DNA of 64,000 nt from JALZAI01 sp038212215 (GTDB taxonomy: Bacteria; Actinomycetota; Actinomycetes; Mycobacteriales; Jatrophihabitantaceae). Where the stretch lies: the NCBI GenBank assembly GCA_038212215.1, contig JBBQUT010000014.1:1-64000 (forward strand), written 5' to 3'. Both the position numbers and the translations under genes were made by a program. This document shows positions 62,794 through 64,000 of this stretch, piece by piece. The notes under the pieces are model-generated. The model saw only the letters and a list, made by a program, of their open reading frames with translations. It did no database searches and was not told the origin of the DNA. Numbering within the stretch: position 1 is the stretch's first letter; each line of letters begins with the position of its first letter.

Positions 62794-64000
62794 GCACCGG
62801 CCGGACGTCGTCGTCGTCGGCGCCGGGCTCGCCGGTCTGAACGCGGCCCGGCTGCTCTGCGCGGCGGGGTTGGAGGTGGCCGTTCTCGAAGCGGGCGACG
62901 CGGCGGGTGGACGGGTACGCACCGACCGCGTCGACGGGGTGCTGCTCGATCGCGGGTTCCAACTGTTCAACCCCGCCTACCCGCAAGCGCCGCGCGTCTT
63001 CGACCTCGACGCGTTACAGCTGCGGACGTTCGGGGCCGGCGTGATGGTCGCGCACGGCAACACCCGCCAGGTGCTCGCGGACCCGCGCCGCATGCCGCGC
63101 GAAGCTCTCAGCGCAGTGCGCCTGCCCATCGGCTCGCTGCGCGAGAAACTCGCGTTCGCCCGGTGGGCGGCCGTGGTCGGCTTCGGTCGAGCGGATCGGA
63201 TCAAGCGGCAACCCGACACCAGCCTCGCCGAGGGGCTGCGCGCCCGCGGGCTGACCGGTGCGCTGACCACCGGGGTGCTGCGCCCGTTCCTGGCCGGAGT
63301 ACTAGCCGAGGACGAGTTCGCGACATCGTTGCGCCTGGCCGAATTGCTGGTGCGCTCGTTCGTGCGCGGCACGCCCGGTGTGCCGGCGGCCGGGATGCAG
63401 GCGTTGCCCGACCAGCTTGTCGCCGGCCTACCCGCGGGCACCCTGCACCTCAACACTCCCGTCACGACGGTGCGGCCGGGTTCGCTCGACTCGGCCGAGG
63501 GCATCTGGCAGCCGCGCGCCGTGCTCGTCGCAGCCGGCCCGCTCGCGTCCGCCGCGCTGATCGGCGCTCCCGCGCCGTACGTCCGCGCGCTGACCACCTT
63601 CTATCACCTGGCGCCCCGATCACCGGCGAAGAAGCCCTTGCTACACGTCGACTCGGATCGACGCGGGCCGCTGGTGAACACTGCGGTGATCACCGATGCT
63701 GCGCCGAGCTACGCGCCCGGGCGCACCCTGATCGCGTCGACCGTCCTCGGCGAACGCCCCGACGTCGAGCTCGAAGCTCGCACCCACGCGGCGCTCGTCT
63801 ACGGCGTGGACGTCACGGGCTGGGAGCACATTGCGACCTATCCGATCGCCGCAGCGCTCCCGGCCACCCCGCCCGGCACCGCGCTGCGCAGGCCGGTCGC
63901 TCTCGGCGACGGGCTGTTCACGGCGGGCGACCATCGCGACACCGCCTCCATCCAGGGCGCGCTCGTGTCGGGTCGGCGCGCAGCCGCCGCTGTGCGCACT
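62732..64000 (+). CDS. FAD-dependent oxidoreductase (amine-oxidase-like), 3' end outside window
   Basis: Open from GTG 62732 (or GTG 62759 in the same frame) to the window end, 423 codons so far. The dinucleotide-binding motif is VVVVGAGLAGLNAARLL, followed by VLEAGDAAGGRVRT and LLDRGFQLFNPAYP, the pattern of protoporphyrinogen oxidase/amine oxidase-type flavoproteins. Near the end GDGLFTAGDHRDTASIQGAL is the conserved second FAD-binding motif of this family. The reaction is probably oxidation or desaturation of an unidentified substrate. It is not a carotenoid desaturase by any specific motif I can see. Confidence 0.88.
   Translation, partial: MSERSERTNVTGLRRPNEGSWHRPDVVVVGAGLAGLNAARLLCAAGLEVAVLEAGDAAGGRVRTDRVDGVLLDRGFQLFNPAYPQAPRVFDLDALQLRTFGAGVMVAHGNTRQVLADPRRMPREALSAVRLPIGSLREKLAFARWAAVVGFGRADRIKRQPDTSLAEGLRARGLTGALTTGVLRPFLAGVLAEDEFATSLRLAELLVRSFVRGTPGVPAAGMQALPDQLVAGLPAGTLHLNTPVTTVRPGSLDSAEGIWQPRAVLVAAGPLASAALIGAPAPYVRALTTFYHLAPRSPAKKPLLHVDSDRRGPLVNTAVITDAAPSYAPGRTLIASTVLGERPDVELEARTHAALVYGVDVTGWEHIATYPIAAALPATPPGTALRRPVALGDGLFTAGDHRDTASIQGALVSGRRAAAAVRT

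Noticed and set aside
62977..63597. 206-codon minus ORF within the oxidoreductase
   Set aside because: Shadow frame; the plus strand has clear FAD-binding motifs at both ends.

Overview
The window is high-GC DNA with frequent GTG starts and strong purine-rich ribosome binding sites. It carries families typical of Actinomycetota: DUF4192, a very large LuxR/ATPase regulator, BREX type 2 (Pgl), and a partial tRNA-Val(GAC) of actinobacterial type. I would call it an actinomycete chromosome (Mycobacteriales/Frankiales-like), but the genus cannot be read from the sequence.

Layout. 1-2 kb: the 3' end of a flavohemoprotein gene, followed by decayed genes (a frameshifted conserved hypothetical and a frameshifted GIY-YIG nuclease) and a small antitoxin-like ORF. 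2.0-6.1 kb: a tightly overlapping three-gene plus-strand operon encoding a serine alpha/beta hydrolase, a caspase-like cysteine protease and a large unrecognised partner. This looks like a conflict or defence cassette and is the best candidate for an undescribed system. 6.5-8.4 kb: a secreted beta-propeller-like protein and an unassigned ORF. 8.3-25.8 kb: a complete minus-strand BREX type 2 operon (pglW, pglX, pglY, pglZ, brxD, brxHI). Its genes are chained by stop/start overlaps. It sits directly downstream of an hsdM 5' remnant that stays open in frame into pglW.

26.9-35.2 kb: an accessory island with a serine recombinase, a membrane protein, a DUF2971 protein, plasmid/phage-like DUF932 and DUF4192 genes, and an internally deleted second copy of their junction. 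It ends at a 3' half tRNA-Val that looks like an att scar. 35.8-40.6 kb: more ordinary chromosome, with an amidohydrolase, a small conserved protein and a divergent LAL-type LuxR regulator. 41-46.4 kb: nested or broken insertion sequences (IS6, IS701, IS256, IS110 x2, possibly ISL3). 46.6-50.8 kb: a two-gene minus-strand operon of lower-GC feel, with a glycosyltransferase and a 990-residue protein joining an alpha/beta hydrolase, a STAND-like NTPase and TPR repeats. This is a second defence candidate with the same kind of effector as the 2-kb operon. 51-53.5 kb: an IS1380 remnant, an HTH protein and a CpaF ATPase gene cut off just after its Walker A motif.

53.7-64 kb: housekeeping and metabolic genes. 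These are a 55-residue membrane peptide, four GNAT acetyltransferases, a LysR regulator divergent from an EamA exporter, a molbindin opposite a modABC molybdate transporter, a DHA2-type MFS exporter, and an FAD-dependent oxidoreductase that runs off the end and whose start lies inside a 71-bp tandem repeat.

Functionally the first 50 kb reads as a defence and mobile-element island: BREX-2 plus two hydrolase-armed putative immunity modules, with scars of lost R-M, integrative and IS elements. All functional calls rest on motif reading by eye; no database search was run.
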